Assembly (NCBI GenBank): GCA_963773745.1
Contig: CAVZCL010000005.1
Coordinates: forward strand, 434,001-498,000
Length of the DNA: 64,000 nucleotides
Direction: 5' to 3'
Origin: UBA5069 sp963773745
GTDB lineage: Bacteria; Chloroflexota; Anaerolineae; Caldilineales; Caldilineaceae
Program-made: the position numbers and the translations under genes
Shown here: piece by piece, positions 38,202 through 47,407 of the stretch
Layout: each line of letters starts with the position of its first letter
How positions within the stretch are numbered: position 1 is the stretch's first letter
Notes under the pieces: model-generated
The model's database searches: none
Told to the model about the DNA's origin: nothing
What the model saw: only the letters and a program-made list of their open reading frames with translations

Positions 38202-39179
38202 ATGCCAAACGGACTCCACACGCTCGTTCAATCTCCCACACGCACGGTCACCATCGGTCCCGACCAGCCCTTTGCCATCATCGGCGAGCGCATCAATCCC
38301 ACCGGCCGCAAGAAACTGGCGGCGGAGATGCAGGCCGGTGACTTCAGCCGCGTCATCAGTGATGCGCTGGCGCAGGTCAAGGCCGGTGCGCACATTCTTG
38401 ATGTGAATGCAGGCGTGCCCAGCGCCGTGCCGGAGCGGGTGGAGCCGGAGTTGATGGTGCGGGCAATTGAAACCGTGCAATCCGTCACCGACCTGCCGCT
38501 GAGCATTGACAGCAGCGTGGTGGAAGCGCTGATTGCGGGTATTCGCGCCGCCAAGGGGCGGCCTCTTGTCAACAGCGTCACGGGCGAGGATGAGCGCCTT
38601 GAAGCGATTCTGCCCATTGTGGCCGAGTACAACCTGCCCGTGATCGGCATCTGCAATGATGAATCGGGCATCTCGTACGACCCCGTGGTGCGTCTCAAGG
38701 TGGCGCGCAAGATTGTCGAGCGCGCCGAACGCTATGGCATCAAGCGCGAGGATGTGCTGCTCGATCCGCTGGCAATGCCCGTGGGCGCCGTCAACAGCGC
38801 CGGCGCCGACCTTTTTGCGCTCGTGCGCATGATTCGCGAAGAACTGGGCTGCAACACGGTTTGCGGGGCAAGCAACATCTCCTTCGGCCTGCCCAATCGC
38901 CACCAGATCGACGCCGCTTTTGTGCCCATGGCCATGGCCGCGGGCATGACCTGCGCAATCACCAACCCAATCAACACACAGGTGCGCCACGCCATCTATG
39001 CTGCCGACGTACTCATGGGCAATGACGAGAGCTGCATGCGCTACCTCGCCGCCATGCGTGAGGCGGCCCAGCAGCCAGGCGCTGACGGCGCAGCCGCGGG
39101 CGCGACCCCTGCGAGCGACGAGCGCCGCAGCGCGCGCGAATCGCGCCGCGCCGCCCGTGCCGCGCGCGAGGAGAGCTGA
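38202..39179 (+). CDS. Pterin-dependent methyltransferase (MtrH/AcsE-like)
   Basis: 325 residues with the dihydropteroate-synthase-like barrel of methyltetrahydrofolate:corrinoid methyltransferases. Visible motifs are FAIIGERINPTGRKKLA, GAHILDVNAGVPS, LPLSIDSS, PLVNSVTGE and NTVCGASNISFGLPNR. It should move a methyl group between tetrahydrofolate and a corrinoid protein in C1 metabolism. No corrinoid protein or CO dehydrogenase gene is nearby, so its partner is unknown. The last 30 residues are an Ala/Arg-rich tail. ATG 38202 was chosen because earlier in-frame codons are not conserved. Confidence 0.85.
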   Translation: MPNGLHTLVQSPTRTVTIGPDQPFAIIGERINPTGRKKLAAEMQAGDFSRVISDALAQVKAGAHILDVNAGVPSAVPERVEPELMVRAIETVQSVTDLPLSIDSSVVEALIAGIRAAKGRPLVNSVTGEDERLEAILPIVAEYNLPVIGICNDESGISYDPVVRLKVARKIVERAERYGIKREDVLLDPLAMPVGAVNSAGADLFALVRMIREELGCNTVCGASNISFGLPNRHQIDAAFVPMAMAAGMTCAITNPINTQVRHAIYAADVLMGNDESCMRYLAAMREAAQQPGADGAAAGATPASDERRSARESRRAARAAREES

Positions 39180-39230
39180 AGCAGGCGAGGCTTCTTCGGA
39201 GTGCAAGCTGATCAGGACGACATTTTCAAC

Positions 39231-39270
39231 GCGAGCCATTGCCACAAAGAGTGGCAATGGCTCGCCTTTG
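39231..39270 (+). terminator. Terminator after the methyltransferase gene
   Basis: A perfect 15-bp stem (39231-39245 with 39251-39265) with a five-base loop and a CTTTG tail. Confidence 0.85.
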
Positions 39271-39384
39271 TGTCATGTTGCAGGGCAGTAACCATGTCAA
39301 TGCGACACCATGTTCATTGCGCCAACGCGGCGCCGACGTGGCAACGGAACTGTAGTAAATGATCTCCTTTTAGCATGTGAAGAT

Positions 39385-39414
39385 TTGCGCGAACGGCCTT
39401 CCGCTGGCTATACT
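39385..39414 (+). promoter_or_regulatory. Candidate promoter of the ATP synthase operon
   Basis: TTGCGC (39385-39390), 18 bases, TATACT (39409-39414). It lies about 200 bases before the first gene and after a terminator. No other gene is found in 39180-39613. Confidence 0.6.
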
Positions 39415-39613
39415 GTCGGCGCTTTCACCTACCACGTCACCAGCAGAACATAGCAGTTGCTATTGAGTCTTTGCACAAGCGTTGTAGTGGGTATGGCAGC
39501 GCAGATGCAGCAGACCATTTGTGCAACGCGCTGCAGCTGTATTAAGTGGCTGCGCCGCCGCAGCGCAAACGGATCAGCATGGGATCGCCGCTGTGTGATG
39601 TTGATGCGGCCGT

Positions 39614-39994
39614 GTGGAGAACAGTGAACGTGTGGCCAAGCAAGCAGAAGGCGCGGCAGTGGAAGAGGCGCCGCGCATTGACGTCAAAGGGCTTGCCCTG
39701 CGGCTGCTGCTCTCGCTCCTGCTGCCTGTAACGGTTGCACTGTTGCTTGATCTGCTGCTGGGCACCCTGCCCTGGATGACGCTGGCGATGTCGCTGGTTT
39801 GCATACCACTGGCAACGGTGATTGTTGGCAACGCAACGTTGCGCGACTTCGAGCGAGTGGTGGCGCTCGTGGCGCCGTATGAAACGGCCGCCCAGCCTGA
39901 AGTCCAGCCCGAAGTCCAGCCTGAAACAGTCGAGCAGCCCGCAGTGGATCTCTCCGATGCAGAATCCAGCGTGGAGCAGCCACCCAGTTCTTGA
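39614..39994 (+). CDS. AtpZ/AtpI-like protein of the ATP synthase operon
   Basis: 126 residues with two membrane helices (LALRLLLSLLLPVTVALLLDLLLG and MTLAMSLVCIPLATVIV) separated by a short GTLPW turn. This is the usual layout of the small AtpI/AtpZ protein that opens F-ATPase operons and is thought to help ring assembly or Mg2+ uptake. The C-terminal 40 residues are acidic and contain tandem QPEVQPEVQPE. It starts at GTG 39614; GTG 39632 is an alternative. It heads the atp operon. Confidence 0.75.
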   Translation: MENSERVAKQAEGAAVEEAPRIDVKGLALRLLLSLLLPVTVALLLDLLLGTLPWMTLAMSLVCIPLATVIVGNATLRDFERVVALVAPYETAAQPEVQPEVQPETVEQPAVDLSDAESSVEQPPSS

Positions 39995-40055
39995 AGTGTC
40001 AAACTCCCTGATAGGTCGCAGGCTTGTGCCTGCGCGATGAAGAGAGGCAGAGCGC

Positions 40056-41587
40056 ATGGCATCTGACGAGCAAGGTCGAGACAAGCAGAGTCAAGACGCA
40101 GAGGGTCAGGACGAGCAAAATTTGAACGAGCAGAATCTCGACGCGCAGGATCTCGACGCGCAGGGCCGAGTTATAGTGACCTCGAGCGAGCCAACGAACG
40201 TTGCGGAGCCAGCTGCCTCCGAGCCTGTGGCGGAAGCGCCGGCCGCGCCCGCAGATGAGAGTCTGGACGTTGCCGCGATTGTGGGCAAGAGCAGCCCGAG
40301 CGACGCACCTGCAGACGCACCTGCCAGCACAGGCACCGTGGGTGAGGCAGCCGTGGCCGCAGGCGAAGAGCCTCTGGGCGAGACGGTGGGCGCGCAGGTG
40401 ATGGAAGAAGTCAACGAAGAGATTGAAGAAGCGTTGGTTGCGGCGGATGTGGCCACGCCGGCCCAGCCTGCTGCACCCGCTGTCGCAGCGCCTGTTTCCG
40501 CTGCTGCAACCGCCTGTCGCTGCTGCCGCTCCGGCTACCGCGCCCGAGGCTGCCGCCGCCAGGCCCGGCATGACGACGCGCATGACCGATTCCGTCAAGC
40601 GCAACCCCGCACGCTATGGCCTGTGGCTGGCGCTTGTGATCATGTTGATTCTGGGTTTCTTCTGGCCGAACGTTCCCCAGCCCCACGTGGTGCTTGGCGG
40701 CGAGCCGGTCATCCCCAATGGCCCGGGCTGGATGACAAATTCCCTGCTTACAACGTTCATCGTGGACGCTATCCTCATCATTCTGGCGCTGCTGGCAACC
40801 GCGCGCATGAAGCTTGTGCCAACCGGCGTGCAGAATTTTGTTGAGGCCATGGTGGAGTATTTCTTTGGGCTGGCGGAGCAGGTGGCCGGCAAGGCCGCAC
40901 GCACCTACTTCCCCTGGATCATGACGATCTTCCTGATCATCATCATCTCCAACTGGACAGGCATCATTCCCGGCGTGGGCAGCATTGGCTGGGAAGTTGC
41001 AGGCATGCCCCATGACGAAATCCCCGCCGGAACCGATACGGAGCAGAGCTCGCGCTTTGACGGGCAACTGGCCATGGCCAACGGCAGCCTCATCCTGCTC
41101 GCTCCCGAGAGCATGGCAGTTGAAGCGCCCGCCGCCGCCGAAGAGGGGGGCTATGTCTTCGTGCCGCTCTTCCGCGCCCCTTCGGCCGACCTCAACATGA
41201 CGCTGGCGCTGGCGCTCGTTACCATGTTCATGGTGCAATTCTTTGGCGTGCGTGCGCTGGGGCTTCGGCTACTTCCGCAAGTTCTTCACCTTCAGCGGCC
41301 AGGGCTTCATGCGCTTCATCAATGCCTTCGTGGGCATTCTGGAGCTGATTTCCGAGATTTCCCGCATCATCAGTTTCAGCTTCCGACTTTACGGCAACAT
41401 CTTCGCCGGCGAAATTGTGCTGGCGACGATGGCCTTCCTCGGTGCGTTCCTGCTGCCCATGCCTTTCTATGCGCTGGAGCTCTTCGTCGGCTTTGTGCAG
41501 GCGCTGGTCTTCACCATGCTGGCGCTGGTCTTCTTCTCCATGGCCACGCAGGGGCACCACGACGACAGCCATGCAGAGGCGCATTAG
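40056..41587 (+). CDS. atpB: ATP synthase subunit a, frame-interrupted
   Basis: The protein is a proton-channel subunit a (about 340 residues from MTTRMTDSVKRNPARYGLWL) preceded by an acidic, Ala/Gln/Asp-rich segment of about 170 residues with five-residue repeats (NLNEQ, NLDAQ, DLDAQ). The essential Arg is in SFSFRLYGNIFAGE near the C-terminus. It has two frame changes, near 40515 and 41255. Each is repaired by one GC pair in a GCGC run, giving ATAPVAAAAP and VRARWGFGYF. Whether the acidic part is fused to subunit a or is a separate protein depends on the first repair. Confidence 0.8.
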
Positions 41588-41745
41588 GCGTGGCGAGTGG
41601 GGCAGGCAGGGGAACAGCCTGCTCGCATACGAAGTAAGTGCAAGCGGGTGCAAGCCCGGGTAGCATAGGTTATTCAATCGCTGGGAACCATTGGCAATTT
41701 GACTGCCAAACTCTTTGACCGTTACACGCTAAGGAGAATTACACA

Positions 41746-41973
41746 ATGGATGCAGAGGCACTAAAGCAGCTTGGCGCCGCTCTCGCCATCGGTCTGGGCG
41801 CAATCGGCCCCGGCATCGGCATCGGCTTGATCGGTTCAAAAGCCATGGAAGCCATGGGGCGCAACCCCGAGGCAGCCGGCACCGTGCAGACAAACATGAT
41901 TTTGTCGATTGCGTTTGCCGAATCCATCGCGATCTTTGCGCTGGTGATCGCTCTGCTGCTCAAGTTCGTCTAG
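41746..41973 (+). CDS. atpE: ATP synthase subunit c
   Basis: 75 residues, a two-helix hairpin with the RNPEAAG loop. The ion-binding Glu is at position 59 (AFAESIAIF). The place where Na+-type rings have Gln (PGIGQG) holds Ile here (PGIGIG), so this is the proton type. GGAG lies upstream. The subunits form the rotating membrane ring. Confidence 0.96.
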   Translation: MDAEALKQLGAALAIGLGAIGPGIGIGLIGSKAMEAMGRNPEAAGTVQTNMILSIAFAESIAIFALVIALLLKFV

Positions 41974-42060
41974 ACGCGACCCGGCGTTCCCAACGCGGCG
42001 ACGTCGAGCCAGGCTCGGACGGCGCGCTTTGTGGCCGTCTAGCCCAAAAAGGAGGCACAC

Positions 42061-42585
42061 TTGGACGGTATTATTGAAGCGTTCAAGATTGAATGGCAAT
42101 TGCTGCTGGCGCAGATCGTCAACTTTCTGCTGCTCATGGCAATCCTCTATGCGTTTCTCTACAGGCCGGTGCTCAACATGCTGGCCAAGCGCAAGGATCG
42201 AATTGCGCAGAGCATGAAGGATGCCGAGCGCGTAAGCGCGGCTGCCCAGGAAGCGGAGTTGGACAAGCAGCGTGTGCTTGATGGCGCACGCCGCGAGGCG
42301 CAGGAAGTGCGTGCCCAGGCCACGCGCGATGCTGAAAAGATTGCCCAGGATGTGCGCGCCCGCGCCGAGCAGGAAGCCACCGACATCCGCATGAAGGCAC
42401 AGGCCGACGCCAGGCAGCAGCTTGAATCCGTCATGGCCGACGCCAACAAGCAGGTGGCCGACCTGGCAATTCTGGCCACGGAACAACTGCTGGGACGCGA
42501 GCTCGCGCAGAAGGACGAACAGCGGCGCTTCGTCGCCGAGTTCCTGGCGCAGCAAAATGGCGCCGCCGGCACAGGCGCGCGCTAA
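42061..42585 (+). CDS. atpF: ATP synthase subunit b
   Basis: 174 residues: one N-terminal membrane helix (LLAQIVNFLLLMAILYAFLYRPVLNML) and a long, charged coiled coil. Subunit b dimers form the outer stalk that links F1 to subunit a. The start is TTG 42061 behind AAGGAGG. It lies between atpE and atpH in the usual order. Confidence 0.95.
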   Translation: MDGIIEAFKIEWQLLLAQIVNFLLLMAILYAFLYRPVLNMLAKRKDRIAQSMKDAERVSAAAQEAELDKQRVLDGARREAQEVRAQATRDAEKIAQDVRARAEQEATDIRMKAQADARQQLESVMADANKQVADLAILATEQLLGRELAQKDEQRRFVAEFLAQQNGAAGTGAR

Positions 42586-42599
42586 GAGGAGCCCTGCAC

Positions 42600-43133
42600 A
42601 TGAGCGACACACAGGCCCGTATCAGCCGCTATACACAGGCGATCTACCAAATCATGATCGATCGCTGGCAGGGTGACCTCAACAGGGTTGCCGCGGCCGT
42701 GGCGGGCGACGACGCGCTCGCTGCCCTCCTGTCGGACCCAAATCGCGATACCGTCGACAAGCTCAAGGCGCTGGACGGCGCACTGCCCGCCGACCTTTCG
42801 CCCGAGGCCGCCAACTTCGTGCGCATCCTTGTTCAGGAGGGTGACCTCGCGCTCCTGCCCCAGGTGACGGCTGCGATTAGCCAAACCGGCAAGGGGAGCG
42901 GCGGCCCCGTCAAGGCGGACATTGTGAGCGCCGTGGAGCTGACCCCCGACGAACAGAAGGGGCTGCGCGCCATGCTCACACAGGAGCACGGTGACAGGCT
43001 GGTCTTCACCTTCGCGGTGGATCCATCGCTTATGGGTGGACTGCGTGTGCGTGTAGGCGACAAGCTCATCGATACTTCGGTGGCCAGCCGCCTGGCGCGC
43101 CTGCGCGAATCGCTGGCGTCTGTCGTTCGCTAG
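42600..43133 (+). CDS. atpH: ATP synthase subunit delta
   Basis: 177 residues with the usual N-terminal helical bundle (ISRYTQAIYQIMIDRW) and a C-terminal segment (VVSAVELTPDEQKGLRAMLTQEH...VDPSLMGGLRVRVGDKLID). It sits at the top of F1 and attaches the outer stalk. It starts 14 bases after atpF with GAGGAG upstream. Confidence 0.93.
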   Translation: MSDTQARISRYTQAIYQIMIDRWQGDLNRVAAAVAGDDALAALLSDPNRDTVDKLKALDGALPADLSPEAANFVRILVQEGDLALLPQVTAAISQTGKGSGGPVKADIVSAVELTPDEQKGLRAMLTQEHGDRLVFTFAVDPSLMGGLRVRVGDKLIDTSVASRLARLRESLASVVR

Positions 43134-43222
43134 CACGCCGTTCGCTAACAGTGCGCAGAGCAACAGCTGCCATTACCACCGGCGCGGCGTCATGCGCGGC
43201 ATGAATTGTGGGAGGAACGTCA

Positions 43223-44740
43223 ATGGCTTTACAGACTGAACAGATTACGAATTTGCTCAAGGAGCAGATTCTCAACTTCAAGCCGCAGGCCAGCCAGGTG
43301 GACGTGGGCGAGGTGATGGAAGTCGGCGACGGCATTGCCCTCATCTCGGGCCTGCGCGGCGCAATGTCCTCCGAGCTGGTTGAATTCACAAAGACCGGCA
43401 TCCTCGGCATTGTGCTCAACCTCACCGCCGAGCAGGTGGGTGTCATCGTGATGGGTGACTACACCACCATTGAAGAAGGCGACCTTGTGCGCAGCACCGG
43501 GCGCATTGCTCAGGTGCCCGTAGGTGACGCCGTGATTGGCCGCGTCATCAACGCGATTGGCCTGCCGATTGACGGCAAGGGGCCGATTGCCACAGACAAG
43601 TACCGCCTCATGGAGCGCATTGCCCCCGGCGTCATCAAGCGCCAGCCGGTCAACACCCCCGTGCAGACGGGCATCAGCGCCGTGGACGCGCTCGTGCCGA
43701 TTGGCCGAGGCCAGCGCGAGCTGATCATTGGTGACCGGCAGACGGGCAAGACCGCGATTGCGCTCGACACCATCATCAACCAGAAGGGCAAGGATCTCCT
43801 CTGCATCTACGTCGGCATCGGCCAGAAGCAGTCGAGCATTGCGCAGGTTGTGGGCATTCTGGAGAGGTTCGGCGCGATGGAGTACACCATCGTCGTCAGC
43901 GCACCCGCTGCCGATCCGGCGGCGCTCCAGTATCTGGCTCCCTTCGCCGGCACGGCCATTGGCGAGGAGTTCATGGAGCAGGGGCGTGATGCCCTGATCG
44001 TCTTTGACGACCTCTCCAAGCATGCCCAGGCCTACCGTCAGGTGTCGCTGCTGCTGCGCCGCCCGCCGGGCCGCGAGGCCTACCCAGGCGACGTCTTCTA
44101 TCTGCACAGCCGCCTGCTCGAACGAGCCGCGCGTCTGGATCCCGAGTATGGCGGCGGCAGCCTCACAGCCCTGCCCATCATCGAGACGCAGGCAGGTGAC
44201 GTCTCCGCCTACATCCCCACCAACGTGATTTCGATCACCGACGGGCAGATCTTCCTTGAGTCCGACCTCTTCTACGCCGGCATTCGCCCGGCGCTCAACG
44301 TCGGCATCTCGGTCAGCCGCGTGGGTGGTTCGGCGCAGACGAAGGCCATGAAGAAGGTGGCCGGTCGCCTCAAGCTCGAACTCAGCCAATTCCGCGAACT
44401 CGCAGCCTTTGCCCAGTTCGGCAGCGACCTTGACGCCGGCACGCAGCGCCAGCTGGACCGTGGCCGCCGCATTACCGAGTTGCTCAAGCAGCCTCAGTAC
44501 CAGCCCATGTCGCTGGACAAGCAGGTGATGAGCCTGTGGGCCGTGGGTAACGGCAAGCTTGACAAGGTGCCGGTTGATCAGGTGAAGGCATGGGAGGCGG
44601 ACATGCACGCCTACATGGACGCCAACAACCCCGAAGTGGGGCAGTCCATTCTGCGTTCAAATGACCTGACAGCCGACAATATCGACTCGCTGACCATTGC
44701 GATCGACGCCTTCAACGAGCAGTGGATCGCGCCCGAATAA
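43223..44740 (+). CDS. atpA: ATP synthase subunit alpha
   Basis: 505 residues. The Walker A motif GDRQTGKTAIALD and DALIVFDDLSKHA are visible, with the alpha signature PPGREAYPGDVFYLHSRLLERA. It is the non-catalytic nucleotide-binding subunit of F1. ATG 43223 has GGAGGA upstream; a GTG 15 bases earlier is less likely. The atpG gene follows after a repeat-containing spacer. Confidence 0.97.
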   Translation: MALQTEQITNLLKEQILNFKPQASQVDVGEVMEVGDGIALISGLRGAMSSELVEFTKTGILGIVLNLTAEQVGVIVMGDYTTIEEGDLVRSTGRIAQVPVGDAVIGRVINAIGLPIDGKGPIATDKYRLMERIAPGVIKRQPVNTPVQTGISAVDALVPIGRGQRELIIGDRQTGKTAIALDTIINQKGKDLLCIYVGIGQKQSSIAQVVGILERFGAMEYTIVVSAPAADPAALQYLAPFAGTAIGEEFMEQGRDALIVFDDLSKHAQAYRQVSLLLRRPPGREAYPGDVFYLHSRLLERAARLDPEYGGGSLTALPIIETQAGDVSAYIPTNVISITDGQIFLESDLFYAGIRPALNVGISVSRVGGSAQTKAMKKVAGRLKLELSQFRELAAFAQFGSDLDAGTQRQLDRGRRITELLKQPQYQPMSLDKQVMSLWAVGNGKLDKVPVDQVKAWEADMHAYMDANNPEVGQSILRSNDLTADNIDSLTIAIDAFNEQWIAPE

Positions 44741-44749
44741 TGACCAGTT

Positions 44750-44803
44750 GCCAATTACCAATGACCAATTACAAATAATTAGTCATTGGTAATTAGTAAT
44801 TGG
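44750..44803. repeat. Inverted repeat between atpA and atpG (ATTGGT family)
   Basis: GCCAATTAC...CAATGACCAATTA pairs with TAATTAGTCATTGGTAATTAGTAATTGGC, with a seven-base insertion in one arm. It is A/T-rich compared with its surroundings. Confidence 0.7.
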
Positions 44804-44830
44804 CTGAGCACTTGAGACGGAGAAGACACC

Positions 44831-45724
44831 TTGGCCAACCTTACCCGCGAAATCCGGCGGCGCATACGCTCCGTAAAAAACATCGCGCAGGTCACCAAGG
44901 CCATGGAGGCTGTTTCGGCGGCCAAGATGCGCAAGGCGCAGCAGCAGGTGCTGGCGACTCGTCCCTATGCCGAACAGGCGCACGAGGTGCTGCGCTACAT
45001 TGCCCGCCTGCCTGCCGTGGATTCGGAGCTGAGCCCGCTGCTCAACGAGCGCAAGCCCATCCGCCGCATTGGCCTGCTGTTGATTACGGCCGACCGCGGC
45101 CTGGCCGGTGGCCTCAATGCCAGCGTCATCCGCGAGGCGGCGCGCCACATGAATCGCTGGCGTGATGAGCTGGGGGCCGATGTCAAGGTCGTGACAATTG
45201 GCAAGAAGGGACGCGATTGGCTGCTGCGGTACGACCCCGTCGTGCACGCCGAGTTCACCGCCTTCCCCGACAACCCCAACTCGCTGCACATTGGCCCTGT
45301 CACGCGGCTGCTGGTAAACGAGTTTACAGGCGGCTTCTTTGATGAGGTCTACATCGCCTACACGCAGTTCACCAACACCATGCGTCAGGAGCCCAAGGTG
45401 GAGCGGCTGCTGCCGGTGACGCCGCCACCCAAGGTAGCAGTCTCCAAGATGGCGCCCGAGTACATCTTTGAGCCCAGCCCCGAAGCTGTGCTCAACCGCG
45501 TGCTCTATGGCTTTGTCGAGGTGCAGGTGCTGCAGGCGGTCTTCGAGGCGATTGCCTCCGAGCATTCGGCACGCATGGTGGCCATGCGCAGCGCCACCGA
45601 CGCCGCCGGCGAATTGATTGACACCCTGACGCTCATCTACAACAAGGCGCGCCAGGAAGGCATTACCAACGAACTGATGGACATTATCGGCGGCAGTGCG
45701 GCTCTCGAGAGCGCCGGCGACTAA
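44831..45724 (+). CDS. atpG: ATP synthase subunit gamma
   Basis: 297 residues. The N-terminal coiled coil (LTREIRRRIRSVKNIAQVTKAMEAVSAAKMRKAQ) and the C-terminal IASEHSARMVAMRSATDAAGELI...YNKARQEGITNELMDIIGG are typical. It is the central rotating shaft. The start is TTG 44831 with GGAGAAG upstream. Confidence 0.96.
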   Translation: MANLTREIRRRIRSVKNIAQVTKAMEAVSAAKMRKAQQQVLATRPYAEQAHEVLRYIARLPAVDSELSPLLNERKPIRRIGLLLITADRGLAGGLNASVIREAARHMNRWRDELGADVKVVTIGKKGRDWLLRYDPVVHAEFTAFPDNPNSLHIGPVTRLLVNEFTGGFFDEVYIAYTQFTNTMRQEPKVERLLPVTPPPKVAVSKMAPEYIFEPSPEAVLNRVLYGFVEVQVLQAVFEAIASEHSARMVAMRSATDAAGELIDTLTLIYNKARQEGITNELMDIIGGSAALESAGD

Positions 45725-45730
45725 GGGCGC

Positions 45731-45814
45731 GGTTCGTAGCGGCGGCTTCAGCCGCCGTTGGTATGAAACGCGTCGCGTCCTCGAGTACGGCGGCTGAAGC
45801 CGCCGCTACGAACC
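45731..45814. repeat. TAGCGG-family hairpin between atpG and atpD
   Basis: Perfect 28-bp arms 45731-45758 and 45787-45814. Each arm is itself nearly palindromic (GGCGGCTTCAGCCGCC). The loop contains CGTCGCGTCCTCGAGTACGG-like sequence seen in the 3394-3484 copy. Confidence 0.9.
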
Positions 45815-45837
45815 CGTTTCTGACAGGAGACTTTATC

Positions 45838-47244
45838 GTGCCGGAACAACTGGTTGGCTCTGTGCAGAGCGTAATCGGCCCCGTGGTGGACTTTATCTTC
45901 CCCAACGGCAAGCTTCCCGAAATCTACGACGCCGTCCGCATTGTCATGGACGATGGCTCGACCCTTGTCTTTGAGGTGGAGCAGCAGCTTGGCGACAACG
46001 TTGTGCGCTCCGTCTCCATGGGCAGCACCGACGGCGTCCGCCGCGGCATGCGCGCCGTCTCCGAAGGCTCGCCAATTACGGTGCCGGTTGGCCCTGCCAC
46101 GCTCGGCCGCCTCTTTAACGTAACGGGCGACGTGATTGACACCAAGGGCCCCGTCGACACCGACATCTTCTACCCCATCCATCGCGCCCCGCCCAGCTTT
46201 GAGGAGCAGGCCACCAGCGCCGAGCTCTTCGTCACTGGCGTCAAGGTGATTGACCTCGTTGCCCCCTTTACACGCGGCGGCAAGACGGGCATCTTCGGCG
46301 GCGCAGGCGTGGGCAAGACAGTCGTCATTCAGGAGCTCATTCACAACGTGGCCGAGTTCCACAGCGGCTATTCGGTCTTTGCCGGCGTGGGCGAGCGCAG
46401 CCGCGAGGGCAATGACCTCATGCGCGAGATGATCGAGTCGGGCGTTATGGACTCCACCGTCATGGTCTTTGGCCAGATGAACGAGCCCCCCGGCGCGCGC
46501 CTGCGTGTGGGCCTTACGGGCGTCACCATGGCCGAGTACTTCCGCGACGAAGGCCGCGACGTGCTCCTCTTCATCGACAACATCTTCCGCTTCGTGCAGG
46601 CGGGCTCCGAGGTCTCCTCGCTGCTGGGCCGCCTGCCCAGCGCCGTGGGTTATGCGCCCACACTGGGCACCGACATGGGCATGCTGCAGGAGCGCATTAC
46701 CTCCACCAAGCGGGGCAGCATCACCTCCATGCAGGCCGTCTACGTGCCCGCGGACGACTACACGGACCCGGCCCCCGCCACCACATTTGCTCACCTCGAC
46801 GCCACCATTTCGCTGCAGCGCTCGCTGGCCGACCAGGGACTCTTCCCTGCCGTCGACCCGCTTGGCTCCACCAGCCGCATTCTGGACCCGCTGATTGTGG
46901 GCGAGCAGCACTACAATGTGGCCCGCCAGGTGCAGCAGACGCTCCAGCGCTACCGCGACCTGCAGGACATTATCGCGATTCTGGGTGTGGAAGAATTGAG
47001 CGAAGACGACAAGATGATTGTCACGCGCGCCCGCAAGATTCAGCGCTTCTTCACACAGCCCATGTTCGTGGCCGAGCAGTTCACCGGCCGCTCCGGCAAG
47101 TTCGTCAAGGTTGAAGACACAGTGCGCGGCTTCCAGGAGATTCTGGACGGCAAGTACGACGATCTGCCCGAGGCGGCCTTCTACATGGTGGGCGGCATCG
47201 AAGAAGCCGTTGAAGCCGCCGAGGCCATGCGCAACCGCGCCTAA
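45838..47244 (+). CDS. atpD: ATP synthase subunit beta
   Basis: 468 residues from GTG 45838 (VPEQLVGSVQSVIGPVVDF) behind AGGAGA; earlier in-frame codons would translate a repeat. The P loop is GGAGVGKTVVIQ and the catalytic Glu is in GVGERSREGND. DVLLFIDNIFRF and DDYTDPAPATTFAHLD follow. It is the catalytic subunit of F1. Confidence 0.97.
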   Translation: MPEQLVGSVQSVIGPVVDFIFPNGKLPEIYDAVRIVMDDGSTLVFEVEQQLGDNVVRSVSMGSTDGVRRGMRAVSEGSPITVPVGPATLGRLFNVTGDVIDTKGPVDTDIFYPIHRAPPSFEEQATSAELFVTGVKVIDLVAPFTRGGKTGIFGGAGVGKTVVIQELIHNVAEFHSGYSVFAGVGERSREGNDLMREMIESGVMDSTVMVFGQMNEPPGARLRVGLTGVTMAEYFRDEGRDVLLFIDNIFRFVQAGSEVSSLLGRLPSAVGYAPTLGTDMGMLQERITSTKRGSITSMQAVYVPADDYTDPAPATTFAHLDATISLQRSLADQGLFPAVDPLGSTSRILDPLIVGEQHYNVARQVQQTLQRYRDLQDIIAILGVEELSEDDKMIVTRARKIQRFFTQPMFVAEQFTGRSGKFVKVEDTVRGFQEILDGKYDDLPEAAFYMVGGIEEAVEAAEAMRNRA

Positions 47245-47262
47245 AGAGACACCAGCGAACCC

Positions 47263-47368
47263 CGACGCAAAGGCGCAAAGGCGCTAAGAAACGCAAAGAA
47301 GAGCGGAAAAAAAGATAAGCGCTTTCCTTGCAGTTGTTGTTCTTTGCGCCTCTGCGCCTTTGCGTCGC
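47263..47368. repeat. Hairpin between atpD and atpC (GCAAAGG family)
   Basis: Arms 47263-47283 and 47348-47368 match over 21 bp with one mismatch (CGACGCAAAGGCGCAAAGG and its complement). The interior is imperfect. Confidence 0.8.
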
Positions 47369-47407
47369 AGGTCATTGTGTCGCAGGTTTGTTTGAAAGGG
47401 GGCTGTG

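Noticed and set aside
41243..41270. Programmed frameshift in atpB
   Set aside because: No slippery heptamer or downstream pseudoknot is apparent, and the same GC-pair loss explains breaks in unrelated genes.
41746..41973. Sodium-type ATP synthase c ring
   Set aside because: The Gln of the Na+ motif is replaced by Ile (PGIGIG), so proton coupling is favoured.
44741..44830. Terminator between atpA and atpG
   Set aside because: The hairpin is A/T-rich and imperfect with no T tract, and atpG and atpD clearly continue the operon.
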